From positions 36,979 to 100,978 of the forward strand of contig NZ_FRAI01000008.1 of the NCBI RefSeq assembly GCF_900142275.1: 64,000 nt of DNA. The letters run 5' to 3'. Each line of letters starts with the position of its first letter. Positions within the stretch are counted from its first letter, which is position 1. Under the pieces are notes generated by a model, which saw nothing but the letters and a program-made list of their open reading frames with translations, ran no database searches and was not told where the DNA came from. This stretch comes from Anaerobranca californiensis DSM 14826 (GTDB taxonomy: Bacteria; Bacillota; Proteinivoracia; Proteinivoracales; Proteinivoracaceae). This document shows, piece after piece, positions 1 to 8,837 of this stretch. A program made the translations under genes and the position numbers.

Positions 1-1663
1 GGGATGATGCTGCCACTTCTTCAGTAGCTGCCGCTGTTTCTTCTGTTACTGCACTTACCTGTTCCGCTTTTTCCATTACTCCATCCTTTGATTTTATCAT
101 ATCATCAACGGCAGTAAATGTTTTTGTCATAAGGGGGGCTATGTTATTTACTGATTGGATTATATCTCCAAAGGAAGCTACAGTTTTTTCTATAGACTTG
201 GCTTGATTATTTACCGATTGTTCTACTGTCATTGATGTCTGGATTACCTCATCAGTATCTTTAGTGATGGAATTGACTAAACTAATTATTTGTTCTGTAG
301 ATTTTCTAGATTCATCCGCTAATTTCCTTACTTCTTCTGCTACTACAGCAAAACCTCGACCATGTTCCCCTGCCCTTGCCGCTTCTATGGCGGCATTTAA
401 TGCTAATAAATTAGTTTGCTCTGAAATATTAGAAATTAAAGTTGATATACCACTTATTTCTTTTATGGAGTTTGTTAAATTTTTCACTTTATCTACAACT
501 AGCTCAAAGGCTTCTTTAATACCTTCTATGGAGTTTACTAACCCTTCCATTTCTTTTTTACCAATATTAGCTTTAGTTTGAGTATTTTCTGTCTCTAACT
601 TCATATTTTCTAAAGCAGTATTTACATTTTCTATATTACCGGATAACTGGTTTAAAGAACGGACTATTGCTTCTAAATCTTGGGCTTGGCTAGATGTCCC
701 TTCTGCTACTTGGTTCATAGTTGATGCAAGTTCCTGGGATGAAGCAGCCATTTGTCCTGAAGCAGTAGCTAAAGATTCTGAACTAACATTGAGTTGATTT
801 GATTTTTCTTTAATATTTTTTATTATATTTTCCATTGATTCTATCATTTCTTCTACTGCTTTTGCCATTTCCCCTAATTCATCCTGCCTTTTAAGGAGTT
901 TTTCCGATACATTATTTGTCAAATCACCCTTTGCCATACTTTGAATGTTTCCCTTTATCATAGCAATTCCTTTAGTAATCCTAATTCTAATAAATATAAA
1001 GTAACCGATTATTGCTAATACCATAATAGCTAATGCTACAGTAATTATTTCCCTAAAATACCTAAAGACTAATCCATTTATATAACTCATTGGGTATCCT
1101 ATGAAGAACATACCCACTATATTACCACCAATATCCCTTAACTCTACATAATATGTACTATATCTTTCTCCAAAGATATTTCCTGTTCCACTATACCTTA
1201 ATCCTCTTTTTAAAACTTGTTCAATGACATCCTCTGGTGCCTTTGTCCCTACTTGCCTTACTCCATTATCTACTATAGTAGTAGCGATCCTTGTATCCCG
1301 GGCGAAAATAGTAACTTCTCCATTTGTACTCCTTTTTATGGTATTAACCAACTCATTATTGTCATTGATCAAAGTTATTCCTTTGTATAAACGGTCACCT
1401 TCAATTCGCCAGTTTCCTGGATACCTTGCATCGATTATTTCTAATGCTAAATTGGCATTAGATTGTAACGATATTGTTGTCAGTAAATCATTAATAGTAT
1501 TATAAACTTGGTATATTATCCCTGTTACTAAAACTATTGTAGTAATGATATAGATCAAAATGATCTTCGACCCCAAACCTAGCTTAAAACCTTTAAAACT
1601 TGTAACCTTTTTATTACTTAGCCCCCTTTTTACCTTATCTAATAGTTTCTTAAATGGCTTCAT
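1..1663 (-). CDS. methyl-accepting chemotaxis protein (C-terminal end outside window)
   Basis: Transmembrane chemoreceptor that senses an extracytoplasmic signal and controls CheA. Translation from ATG 1663 stays open to the window edge, giving 554 residues, so the C-terminus is missing. A membrane segment lies at about residues 31-50, then a roughly 150-residue extracellular region of the single-Cache kind, a second membrane segment at about 210-230 ([18 protein letters not shown]), a HAMP linker, and a long coiled-coil signalling domain. That domain contains the hallmark hairpin tip [19 protein letters not shown] followed by [15 protein letters not shown]. The ligand cannot be told from sequence. 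There is no che gene next to it, so it appears to be a lone receptor. Confidence 0.95.
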   Translation of the reverse strand, partial: MKPFKKLLDKVKRGLSNKKVTSFKGFKLGLGSKIILIYIITTIVLVTGIIYQVYNTINDLLTTISLQSNANLALEIIDARYPGNWRIEGDRLYKGITLINDNNELVNTIKRSTNGEVTIFARDTRIATTIVDNGVRQVGTKAPEDVIEQVLKRGLRYSGTGNIFGERYSTYYVELRDIGGNIVGMFFIGYPMSYINGLVFRYFREIITVALAIMVLAIIGYFIFIRIRITKGIAMIKGNIQSMAKGDLTNNVSEKLLKRQDELGEMAKAVEEMIESMENIIKNIKEKSNQLNVSSESLATASGQMAASSQELASTMNQVAEGTSSQAQDLEAIVRSLNQLSGNIENVNTALENMKLETENTQTKANIGKKEMEGLVNSIEGIKEAFELVVDKVKNLTNSIKEISGISTLISNISEQTNLLALNAAIEAARAGEHGRGFAVVAEEVRKLADESRKSTEQIISLVNSITKDTDEVIQTSMTVEQSVNNQAKSIEKTVASFGDIIQSVNNIAPLMTKTFTAVDDMIKSKDGVMEKAEQVSAVTEETAAATEEVAASS

Positions 1664-1793
1664 TTAATCCCTCCACATTACAAATTTTAATTAAGGCTGT
1701 TTTTTCGATAATTAAATTTTAGCAAATTTAATATTATTTGCCTAGATTTTCACTTAACTAAATTGTCTTTTAAACTTAATACTTTAGTATTAA

Positions 1794-1826
1794 TAAAAAA
1801 ACTGACACCTTTAGGTATCAGTTTTT
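1794..1826 (-). terminator. intrinsic terminator after the ferredoxin gene
   Basis: Inverted repeat AACTGATACC / GGTGTCAGTT with a 4-nt loop, followed on the minus strand by a run of T. It lies just after the stop of the ferredoxin gene and so ends the pot operon. The hairpin is nearly symmetrical and could also work in the other direction. Confidence 0.8.
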
Positions 1827-1835
1827 ATTAAAGGT

Positions 1836-2075
1836 CTAACAACTGCAACATCCACAACCAGAGCTTTCTTTTCCTCCAATGTCGCCAACATATTGAATTG
1901 CATTAACAGGACATAACTTCTGACATCCTCTACATCCATAAACACAACCTTCTGGATAAACTACCACTGGTCTTTCCCCTTCTAATTTATAAACTCCATG
2001 GCTACATTTATTAAAACAAGCATTACATTCAATACAAAGTTCATAATCAATTACTGGATACCAACTTTTTGCCAT
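1836..2075 (-). CDS. small 4Fe-4S ferredoxin-like protein with Cys-rich tail
   Basis: A 79-residue protein with two iron-sulfur cluster motifs. The first is CIECNACFNKC at about residues 15-25. The second is CVYGCRGCQKLCP at about 44-56, with three residues rather than two between its first two cysteines. The last residues, CGCCSC, add four more cysteines, which could bind another metal. The start is the ATG after GAGAGGATTTAA. The gene begins 17 bp after potD and ends at a terminator, so it appears to be the last gene of the polyamine transporter operon. The family role is electron transfer; why it sits with a polyamine importer is unknown. Confidence 0.85.
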   Translation of the reverse strand: MAKSWYPVIDYELCIECNACFNKCSHGVYKLEGERPVVVYPEGCVYGCRGCQKLCPVNAIQYVGDIGGKESSGCGCCSC

Positions 2076-2092
2076 TTAAATCCTCTCCCTAT

Positions 2093-3130
2093 TTATTGAT
2101 TTTTAATTTCTCTCCAAACTCTACTATATACATCTAAGAAAGGTCCTAAGTCGATAAATATCTCTGCTTTCTTTATTACTTCATCACTGAGGTAAAGTAT
2201 AGGATTATTTTTAGTTTCAGTATCTAACCCTTCCCAAGCAGCTTTGTGGGGGGTAGAGTAACCGATATATTCAATATTTGCCTTTGCAACATCGGGTCTA
2301 AGCATGTAGTTTATAAATTTTTCTGCATTTTCTTTGTTCCTAGCACCTTTGGGGATGGCCATGTTATCTATAAATAGATTACTTCCTTCTTTGGGAACGA
2401 TGTAATGAAATCTAGGGTCTTCAGAAATAACCTGCATTGCTTCTCCAGACCAAGTTACAAAAAAGACCGCTTGCCCTTCCATAATCATATCTTTACCTTC
2501 ATCATTTACATATACCGGGTTTACTTCTGACCTTTGTTTTATTAACAATCTCTTTGCTTCCTCAAGCTCTTGTTCATTTTTAGAGTTTATAGAATAGCCG
2601 AGGTAATTTAAAGCAACGGCTAAAGTATCTCTCATACTATCAATCATAAAAACTTGATTTTTGTTGGCAGGATCAAAAACTACACTCCAGCTATCAACAT
2701 TCCCCTGTACCTTTTCAGTATTGTATAAAATACCTAATGTTCCCCAGACATAAGGTACAGAATACTTATTTTCCGGATCAAAGTTCATGTTTTTAAAATT
2801 ATCCATGATATATTTGTAGTTGGGAATATTATTGAAGTCTATTTCTTCTAACATATCCTCACTGATGAGTTTAGCGATCATGTAATCCGATGGGAATATA
2901 AGGTCATATTTACCACCGGCTTTTAATCGGGCGTACATGGACTCATTGGTATCATATTCATCATAAATAACTTTAATTCCATACTCTTTTTCAAAATCCC
3001 GGACTAAGTCCATGTCAATAAAATCTCCCCAATTAAAAATGTACAAAACTTCTTTACTAGATGAGCTGCAGCCTGTCAATGCTGAAAAAACCAAGATAAT
3101 TGCTAGTATGCTCAACATAATTTTTTTCAT
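2093..3130 (-). CDS. potD: spermidine/putrescine-binding lipoprotein PotD
   Basis: Extracellular solute-binding lipoprotein of a polyamine ABC importer, 345 residues. The N-terminus is a lipoprotein signal peptide with lipobox LTGC, acylated Cys at residue 21. The mature part opens with the family hallmark VLYIFNWGDFID and continues as a periplasmic-binding fold (SVPYVWGTLGILYN, FIDNMAIPKGA). I chose the ATG at 3130 because GGAGGAGCATTAAA precedes it; an upstream ATG at 3160 has no such site and would overlap potC. It is the fourth gene of potABCD. Putrescine versus spermidine preference cannot be read from the sequence. Confidence 0.95.
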   Translation of the reverse strand: MKKIMLSILAIILVFSALTGCSSSSKEVLYIFNWGDFIDMDLVRDFEKEYGIKVIYDEYDTNESMYARLKAGGKYDLIFPSDYMIAKLISEDMLEEIDFNNIPNYKYIMDNFKNMNFDPENKYSVPYVWGTLGILYNTEKVQGNVDSWSVVFDPANKNQVFMIDSMRDTLAVALNYLGYSINSKNEQELEEAKRLLIKQRSEVNPVYVNDEGKDMIMEGQAVFFVTWSGEAMQVISEDPRFHYIVPKEGSNLFIDNMAIPKGARNKENAEKFINYMLRPDVAKANIEYIGYSTPHKAAWEGLDTETKNNPILYLSDEVIKKAEIFIDLGPFLDVYSRVWREIKNQ

Positions 3131-3131
3131 T

Positions 3132-3914
3132 TTAATGCTCCTCCCTCTTTTCTTGATCATTTTGTAAGTTTATCAATACTAGTAATATCAAAACACTAAA
3201 AAATAGTAGTGTTGACAAAGCGTTTATTGTAGGGTTTATTCCCCGCCTTGCCATAGAAAATATAGTTATAGAAAGATTGGATACCCCTTGTCCTGTGGTA
3301 AAAAAGCTTATTACAAAATCGTCGATAGACAGGGAAAAAGCAATTAACGCCCCAGTTATAATCCCCGGTGTTATTTGGGGTAAGATTACTTTCCTAATTG
3401 CGTAAAAGGGTTCTGCACCTAAATCCATGGCTGCCTCTAAGGTATTGGCGGGAAGTTGTTTAAGTTTAGGTAGTACAGATAATATGACATAAGGAATACA
3501 AAAGGTTATATGGGCTAACAACAGGGTGATGAACCCTAAGGGGATTTTGAAAAATATAAATAGCAGCATCAGGGACAGACCTGTCAAGATATCAGGGTTT
3601 AAAACCGGTAAGTAATTTAAATTTAATACTATCTGTCTTTCAAGGTACTTCATTTTATAAATACCAATAGCTGCTAATGTCCCCATTATAGTTGAAATTG
3701 TTGCAGCAAGTACTGCTATTATTAAGGTATACCTTAAAGATAGGAGTATTTGCTGATTGCTAAAAAGTTCCCGATACCACCTTAATGTAAAACCTTCCCA
3801 TGATGTCCTAGACCTAGAATCGTTAAAGGAAAATATTACCAATACCAATATAGGGGCATAAAGGAAAAGGTAGATGAGGAAGAGATAGATTCTTTTCAAT
3901 AACCTAATTACCAT
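3132..3914 (-). CDS. potC: spermidine/putrescine ABC transporter permease PotC
   Basis: Inner-membrane permease of the polyamine importer, 260 residues with about six membrane segments. It carries the EAA loop that docks on the ATPase: LEAAMDLGAEPFYAIRKVILPQITPGI at about residues 158-184. The gene overlaps the end of potB by 7 bp and ends one base before the chosen potD start, which indicates one mRNA. The order potA-potB-potC-potD is the standard one. Confidence 0.95.
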   Translation of the reverse strand: MVIRLLKRIYLFLIYLFLYAPILVLVIFSFNDSRSRTSWEGFTLRWYRELFSNQQILLSLRYTLIIAVLAATISTIMGTLAAIGIYKMKYLERQIVLNLNYLPVLNPDILTGLSLMLLFIFFKIPLGFITLLLAHITFCIPYVILSVLPKLKQLPANTLEAAMDLGAEPFYAIRKVILPQITPGIITGALIAFSLSIDDFVISFFTTGQGVSNLSITIFSMARRGINPTINALSTLLFFSVLILLVLINLQNDQEKREEH

Positions 3915-4753
3915 ATAGAGCCCTCCTCTTCCTTATCGACATTTTTTTGAAGTAAAAACATAAACAATAAAATGAATGTCATCATTATGATAGAAACCGC
4001 TGAACCAAAATTCCAATTGTATTCCCCTAAAAATTGCTGTTCAATGAGGTTACCGATCATCTCAACCCTTCCTCCCCCTAATAATCTAGGGATAACAAAG
4101 GTTGTAACAGCAGGCATAAATACCATTGTAATACCGGAAATTACCCCTGGGAGGCTTAATGGGAAAATTACCCTTGTAAAGGTAATAAATTTATTGGCCC
4201 CTAAGTCCGCTGCCGCTTCTAAAACCCTCTTATCCATTTTTACTAAAACGGTATAAATGGGAAGGATCATGAAAGGCAAAAAGTTATAAACCATACCTAA
4301 AACAACGGCTGTTTCGGTATATAATATATTGACAGTAGGGAGTCCTAATCTAATTAAAATTCCATTTAGTATCCCTTCCCGGCTTAAAATTGACATCCAG
4401 GCATAGGTCCTAATTAAAAAATTCATCCACATAGGTACTATTAACAGTAATACTAAATTATTTCTTGTAACCCCTTTCATTTTGCTTAAAATCATGGCTA
4501 GGGGGTATCCAAGAATCAAACAGATAATTGTCGTTACTAAAGCTAAGCAAAGGGATCTTAAAAGTATGTTAATAAATATCTTGGAATCAGAGTACCCTGA
4601 TCCAGTAAAGAAAGTTTTAAAGTGGTGTAATGTAAATCTTGTGGTGCCATCTAGATCTTGATAAGTAACACTATAATAGAGGGTTAACAACAGGGGCAGC
4701 ACTATGAAGATTAACATGAAAACTACATAGGGGTAAGCTATCCATTTTTTCAT
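3908..4753 (-). CDS. potB: spermidine/putrescine ABC transporter permease PotB
   Basis: The other permease of the polyamine importer, 281 residues with about six membrane segments. The EAA loop reads [20 protein letters not shown] followed by [11 protein letters not shown]. Its ATG overlaps the potA stop codon (ATGA), a sign of translational coupling. PotB and PotC are expected to form the heterodimeric channel powered by PotA. Confidence 0.95.
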   Translation of the reverse strand: MKKWIAYPYVVFMLIFIVLPLLLTLYYSVTYQDLDGTTRFTLHHFKTFFTGSGYSDSKIFINILLRSLCLALVTTIICLILGYPLAMILSKMKGVTRNNLVLLLIVPMWMNFLIRTYAWMSILSREGILNGILIRLGLPTVNILYTETAVVLGMVYNFLPFMILPIYTVLVKMDKRVLEAAADLGANKFITFTRVIFPLSLPGVISGITMVFMPAVTTFVIPRLLGGGRVEMIGNLIEQQFLGEYNWNFGSAVSIIMMTFILLFMFLLQKNVDKEEEGSIW

Positions 4754-5790
4754 CGTTTTTTCCCCATTATGTGTATTGCTTCTGGTCCAATATTGATCCC
4801 AACCCTATTTCCCACCGGCACCATATCGGTACTGTGAATTTTCCAACTATATCCATTGCTATCCACTTCCATTTCATAGTGGACCCCTTTAAAAATCACC
4901 GACTGTACTACTCCCTGGAGCATTCCCTCTTGTTCTTTAACTATCTGTATATCTTCTGGCCTTACCACAACATCTACTTCTTCATTTTCCCTAAACCCTT
5001 TGTCTATACATTTGAACCGATTACCGCCAAAGGAAACATCGTAGTCATTGTGCATTATTCCAGAAATTATATTGCTTTCTCCGATAAAATCAGCTACAAA
5101 GGCATTTTTCGGTTCGTTGTAGATATCAGTAGGAGTACCTATTTGTTGAATTTTCCCTTTATCCATTACTACTATGGTATCTGACATCGTTAAGGCCTCT
5201 TCTTGATCATGGGTTACATAAACAAAGGTTATTCCTAACTTTTTTTGCATGTTTTTTAGTTCTATTTGCATTTCTTTACGGAGTTTTAGGTCTAGGGCTC
5301 CTAAAGGTTCATCTAAAAGGAGTACCTTAGGTTCATTTACCAGAGATCTTGCTATAGCTATCCGCTGCTGCTGACCACCACTTAAAGACTCTACATCCCT
5401 TTTTTCAAGGCCTTCTAACCCAACTATAGCCAACATTTGTTTGACTTTTTCCTCTATGGTCTTTTTAGGGAGCTTTTTTATTTTTAGACCAAAGGCGATG
5501 TTTTCAAAGACATTTAAATGGGGAAAAAGGGCATACTTTTGAAAAACAGTGTTTATTTGCCTTTTATATGGCGGTAGATCATTTATCCTTTGGTTTAAGA
5601 AAAATATATCCCCTTTAGTAGGATTTTCAAATCCTCCAATCATCCTCAATATAGTTGTTTTTCCACATCCGCTAGGGCCTAATAAAGTTAAAAATTCGTT
5701 TTCTTTAATATACAAATTTAAGTTTTCAATAACTGTATGATCTCCATAACTCTTACTTATATTTACAAGGTTAATTAAAGGATTATTCAT
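4750..5790 (-). CDS. potA: spermidine/putrescine ABC transporter ATPase PotA
   Basis: ATP-binding subunit of the polyamine importer, 346 residues. Walker A is GPSGCGKTT (38-46), the Q-loop lies near 88, the ABC signature is LSGGQQQR, Walker B is VLLLDEP, and the H-loop is YVTHDQEEA. The C-terminal 100 residues form a TOBE-type regulatory domain (VVRPEDIQI). The ATG at 5790 follows the very purine-rich GGAGAGGGGGG; a GTG one codon upstream is also possible. It lies 36 bp after the XRE/cupin regulator gene and is probably cotranscribed with it. Confidence 0.95.
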   Translation of the reverse strand: MNNPLINLVNISKSYGDHTVIENLNLYIKENEFLTLLGPSGCGKTTILRMIGGFENPTKGDIFFLNQRINDLPPYKRQINTVFQKYALFPHLNVFENIAFGLKIKKLPKKTIEEKVKQMLAIVGLEGLEKRDVESLSGGQQQRIAIARSLVNEPKVLLLDEPLGALDLKLRKEMQIELKNMQKKLGITFVYVTHDQEEALTMSDTIVVMDKGKIQQIGTPTDIYNEPKNAFVADFIGESNIISGIMHNDYDVSFGGNRFKCIDKGFRENEEVDVVVRPEDIQIVKEQEGMLQGVVQSVIFKGVHYEMEVDSNGYSWKIHSTDMVPVGNRVGINIGPEAIHIMGKKR

Positions 5791-5826
5791 CACAACCCCC
5801 CTCTCCTTTCTATATTATTCCTCCCA

Positions 5827-6366
5827 TTAAAATGAAGGTGGTGAGCTTATCCATAAGACCTTTGCTTCAGTTTTACCTCCATTTACTATTTGGTGATTGG
5901 TATTGCTTTTAAAATAAAAAGATTCCCCTTTTTTACAGCGGTATTTTTTGTCCCTGTAGTTTATATTTATCACCCCGGAAAGGACATAGCCGAATTCTTC
6001 ACCTTCATGGGCAGCTTCTTGGTGATAGCTGCCCCCTGGCTCTATTGTCAGTAAAATCGGTTCCATGATATTTTTTTGGGCATTAGGTACCAACCATTTA
6101 ACATTAAATTTTAAATTTTCATTATCTGTTTCAAAAATGTCTTCCGGCTTAAAAACGATTTTTTCTTCTTTTTCCTCGCTAAAAAAAGTTTTTAAATCAC
6201 TACCTAAGCATTCTAATATGTCTTGTAATGTGACGATAGATGGTGATGTTAAATTCCTTTCAACTTGGGAGATAAAACCCTTAGAAAGCTCACATCTTAA
6301 AGCTACATCCTCTTGGGTAAGGCCTTTGTCTATTCTCATTTGCTTTAGTTTTTTACCGATATCCAT
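5827..6366 (-). CDS. XRE-family regulator with C-terminal cupin (PuuR/polyamine type)
   Basis: DNA-binding regulator of 179 residues. An HTH_3 domain occupies about residues 3-60 (GKKLKQMRIDKGLTQEDVA, SKGFISQVERNLTSPSI). A cupin domain follows at about 105-175 (HEGEEFGYVLSGVI, KGESFYFKSNTNHQ) and is presumed to bind a small effector. The ATG at 6366 is supported by TTGGAGGAATTAGTT just upstream. Its place directly ahead of potABCD, and the use of this domain pair in polyamine regulators such as PuuR, suggest polyamine-responsive control of its own operon. A candidate operator is at 6419-6435. Confidence 0.9.
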   Translation of the reverse strand: MDIGKKLKQMRIDKGLTQEDVALRCELSKGFISQVERNLTSPSIVTLQDILECLGSDLKTFFSEEKEEKIVFKPEDIFETDNENLKFNVKWLVPNAQKNIMEPILLTIEPGGSYHQEAAHEGEEFGYVLSGVININYRDKKYRCKKGESFYFKSNTNHQIVNGGKTEAKVLWISSPPSF

Positions 6367-6418
6367 AACTAATTCCTCCAATTTACAAGGTTAGAGGTAA
6401 TTTATTGCTAAACCTTAT

Positions 6419-6435
6419 GTTTACTTTTACTAAAC
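6419..6435. promoter_or_regulatory. candidate operator downstream of the pot operon promoter
   Basis: The 17-bp imperfect palindrome GTTTACTTTTACTAAAC lies 10 bp downstream of the -10 box of the regulator-pot promoter. Its ends (GTTTA/TAAAC) match perfectly. The position suits a repressor, and the XRE regulator at 5827-6366 is the obvious candidate. This is inference from position and symmetry only. Confidence 0.4.
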
Positions 6436-6445
6436 AAGTAATTTT

Positions 6446-6473
6446 ATTATACATTTTTCAAAAATTTTTTCAA
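6446..6473 (-). promoter_or_regulatory. sigma-A promoter of the regulator-potABCD-ferredoxin operon
   Basis: On the minus strand TTGAAA is followed by a 16-bp spacer and a consensus TATAAT. It lies about 80 bp upstream of the regulator start codon. Confidence 0.6.
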
Positions 6474-6498
6474 TAGATTTAATTGATTTTTTAAAATA

Positions 6499-6547
6499 AA
6501 AAATAATGGCTAAAATGGGGGGTTGACCTTCATTTTAGCCATTATTT
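6499..6547 (-). terminator. intrinsic terminator after the DegV gene
   Basis: Long inverted repeat: AATAATGGCTAAAATG pairs with CATTTTAGCCATTATT around a short loop containing AAGGTCAACCCCC. It lies 22 bp past the DegV stop codon. Confidence 0.75.
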
Positions 6548-6568
6548 AGCTTTTTGATTTTTAATTTT

Positions 6569-7429
6569 TTAACCAATCTCTTCTTTTGTATAATAAACGA
6601 TTCCTAAGGCACCTGGCCCTACATGGACTCCTATTACTGGGCCGATAGAACAAATATCTACCCCTTTATCAATTAAATTTTTTATAGTATTAGCTAATTC
6701 TTTAGCTTCTGCTTCACAGTTAATATGATGGACTATTACTTCCCCTAATCCATACTTTTTAATATCTTCTAGAAAAATCTCCACCATTTTTTCTATGGCT
6801 TTTTTCTTACTTCTAACCTTTGTTATTACATCGGTTTTACCGTCTATTACTGTCAAAATAGGTTTTAGTTGCAATAAAGAGCCTAATAGTGCTTTAGCTG
6901 TCCCTATCCGTCCCCCTTTTCTTAAATACTCTAAGGTATCGGGAATGAAAACAAACTTACTTCTTTTAATGTTTCCTTTAACGGCTTGGACTACCTCTTC
7001 TAAAGATTTGCCTTCCTTGGCTGCTCTAGCTGCTGTGATGGCAGCATAGCCTAATTGCATGCAGTTAGACCTAGAATCAATTAATTCAATTTTGGCCTTG
7101 GGATACTTATCTAAAATCATTTCTTTAACCATATTGGCAGTACTGAATGTTCCACTCATCTCTGAAGAGATAAATACACCTATTATTTCATCACCATTCT
7201 TAACAATACTTTCAAAAAGATTATATACATCCTCTATCATAGGTTGTGAAGATTTTGGAATTTCATCTTCCTGCTCTAACCTACTGTAAAATTCTTCATT
7301 TGTTATTTCAGTTTCTAGCACCGGTCCATCACTAAAAACGACACTTAAAGGAATGACGGAAATATCATATTCCTCCCTTAACCCTTTAGGAATATATGAT
7401 GTGCTATCAACAACTACTTTTATAGCCAT
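6569..7429 (-). CDS. DegV family fatty-acid-binding protein
   Basis: Protein of 286 residues matching the DegV family over its full length. It begins IKVVVDSTSYIPKGL, has the lipid-contact motifs SSQPMIEDVYNLFE, SSEMSGTFSTANM and DSRSNCMQLGYA, and ends HVGPGALGIVYYT. DegV proteins hold a fatty acid and in Firmicutes can deliver exogenous fatty acids to the FakA kinase. No fakA is nearby, so the partner and lipid preference are unknown. It forms a single-gene unit with its own terminator. Confidence 0.9.
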   Translation of the reverse strand: MAIKVVVDSTSYIPKGLREEYDISVIPLSVVFSDGPVLETEITNEEFYSRLEQEDEIPKSSQPMIEDVYNLFESIVKNGDEIIGVFISSEMSGTFSTANMVKEMILDKYPKAKIELIDSRSNCMQLGYAAITAARAAKEGKSLEEVVQAVKGNIKRSKFVFIPDTLEYLRKGGRIGTAKALLGSLLQLKPILTVIDGKTDVITKVRSKKKAIEKMVEIFLEDIKKYGLGEVIVHHINCEAEAKELANTIKNLIDKGVDICSIGPVIGVHVGPGALGIVYYTKEEIG

Positions 7430-7523
7430 TTTAATACCCCTTCCTTTTATTTGAAAATCTTTACTTTATATTACCATTAATTGACCTTTTTGTGAATTAA
7501 CTTTTTAATTTTGTAAAAATATA

Positions 7524-7560
7524 AAAAACGGCCCTTTGATATTTAAAGGCCGTTTTTCTT
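7524..7560 (-). terminator. intrinsic terminator of the Mrp/MinD/NifX cluster
   Basis: AAAAACGGCCTTT pairs with AAAGGGCCGTTTTTT around a short loop, followed by A/T-rich sequence. It lies 14 bp past the DUF134 gene stop. Confidence 0.85.
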
Positions 7561-7573
7561 TATTATTTCTAAC

Positions 7574-8002
7574 CTATTTTTCTGGTCTTTTATGGCATAA
7601 TCTGTTTTTCTTCTTACAAACCCTTTCACTATTACCACATTTAGGACAATTATACTTTTGTTGATTAAAATCATAAATTTTACCACAACTTAAACACTTA
7701 AATTGACATGAACTTGAGATGTAATTTCCACCAGTTATATGAATAGCTTTACCTTCTGTCAGTGCTTTAGCAACCTTATTCCTTGCACTGTCGATTATAT
7801 TTTGGAAAGTTTGTCTAGAAACTTCCATCCTTTCGGCACATTCTTCTTGACTTAAACCTTCAATATCTTTTAATCGCATCGCTTCAACTTCTTCAAATTT
7901 CAATTCTATTTCTTCTACTTCCCATTTCCCTTTACCTAGTGGGATAAAATAAGTATCCTTAGGAAAAAACTCAACCCTTCTACATTTTACTGGTCTTGGC
8001 AT
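7574..8002 (-). CDS. DUF134 family protein with HTH and zinc-ribbon tail
   Basis: A 142-residue protein. The N-terminal MPRPVKCRRV and the helix-turn-helix LSQEECAERMEVSRQTFQNI (about residues 52-71) are typical of DUF134 putative DNA-binding proteins. The C-terminal part carries CLSCGKIYDFNQQKYNCPKC, a zinc-ribbon-like pair of CxxC motifs. The ATG overlaps the stop of the Fur-family gene by one base (TGATG), so the two are translationally coupled. DUF134 genes often accompany NifX-like and MinD-like iron-sulfur genes. It and the Fur protein are the two candidate regulators for the palindromes at 11705-11764. Confidence 0.85.
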   Translation of the reverse strand: MPRPVKCRRVEFFPKDTYFIPLGKGKWEVEEIELKFEEVEAMRLKDIEGLSQEECAERMEVSRQTFQNIIDSARNKVAKALTEGKAIHITGGNYISSSCQFKCLSCGKIYDFNQQKYNCPKCGNSERVCKKKNRLCHKRPEK

Positions 8003-8460
8003 CACTTACACCCCTTGCATTTTTGGCAATATCCATAAAACATTATATTAACATCATAAATTTCAAAACCATTTCTGTCTTCCATATCCTTGTTTAGTTT
8101 TAAATATTCCAAAACAATTTTTCTTTCATCAACATCTATTATATCATTACAACTAATACACTTAAAGTGGATATGCAAGGGTTTTTTGCTATAAATTTTT
8201 AATTCATAATAACTTACTTCATCTACAACAATTTCTTTTAATAAACCAATATTATTAAAGATCTTTACATTTCTATATACTGTGGCAAGACCAATATTAT
8301 ATTTTTTTAATCTTTGATAAATCTCTTCTACATTTAAATGTTTTTCTTCAATGAAAAACTGTTCTAATATCAATTTTCTCTGTTTACTAAATTTAAGTCC
8401 TTTTTCTTCTAATATCCTTTTGAAAAGAGAGATTTCAGTAAATATCTCCCTTTTATCCAT
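8002..8460 (-). CDS. Fur family metalloregulator
   Basis: A 152-residue Fur-superfamily repressor. The winged helix is at about residues 10-85, with the recognition stretch NIGLATVYRNVKIFNNIGLL. The dimerisation/metal domain has HIHFKCISC, and CQKCKGC near the C-terminus supplies the second CxxC of the structural zinc site. The ATG at 8460 follows AGGAAATTGCC and overlaps the end of the NifX-like gene by 8 bp (ATGGATAA). Whether it responds to iron, peroxide, manganese or zinc cannot be decided from sequence. By context it probably regulates this cluster. Confidence 0.85.
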   Translation of the reverse strand: MDKREIFTEISLFKRILEEKGLKFSKQRKLILEQFFIEEKHLNVEEIYQRLKKYNIGLATVYRNVKIFNNIGLLKEIVVDEVSYYELKIYSKKPLHIHFKCISCNDIIDVDERKIVLEYLKLNKDMEDRNGFEIYDVNIMFYGYCQKCKGCK

Positions 8461-8809
8461 GGCAATTTCCTTTATGCATATGTTCTCTACAGACACTATT
8501 TGTTGTTTTTAATTGATTATTTAAATACTGCTGAACAATTTCATCAAGCTGCCCTTCTACCCCTACAATTACCTCTATATTGTTTTGAGCAAATAATTGT
8601 TGAGCTGTTTCTCCCATACCCCCAGAAATGATAACATTAACACCCTTTTCTTTCAGATAATTAGGAAGAAAACCCGGTCTATGTCCTGGATTGTCAATAA
8701 ACTCTTTTTTCAACAGCTTATTCCCTTCTGTTTCATAAATAGTAAAACCTTGGCAATGTCCAAAATGTCCACTAACAAAATTCCCTTCACTAGCAACTGC
8801 TATTTTCAT
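8453..8809 (-). CDS. NifX/NifB-type dinitrogenase cofactor-like protein
   Basis: A 118-residue single-domain protein of the Nitro_FeMo-Co fold. Signature segments are MKIAVASEGNFVSGHFGHCQ at the N-terminus and VNVIISGGMGETAQQLF. The C-terminal tail has scattered Cys and His (CREHMHKGNCHG) that could bind metal. The family binds Fe-S cluster precursors in nitrogenase biogenesis, but there are no nif genes here. A paralogue lies at 10512-10901, so the cluster has one NifX-like gene on each side of the two ferredoxin-ATPase genes. Confidence 0.85.
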   Translation of the reverse strand: MKIAVASEGNFVSGHFGHCQGFTIYETEGNKLLKKEFIDNPGHRPGFLPNYLKEKGVNVIISGGMGETAQQLFAQNNIEVIVGVEGQLDEIVQQYLNNQLKTTNSVCREHMHKGNCHG

Positions 8810-8837
8810 TTACAATCTCCTCCTTAAAATTATTTAT

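Noticed and set aside
1224..1505. Plus-strand frame inside the chemoreceptor gene
   Set aside because: It is the reverse shadow of a well-supported minus-strand coding region, as are the similar plus-strand frames across the ribosomal and metabolic operons.
3128..3160. N-terminal extension of PotD (MIKKRGRSIK)
   Set aside because: It overlaps potC, has no ribosome binding site and would put charged residues ahead of a normal lipoprotein signal peptide.
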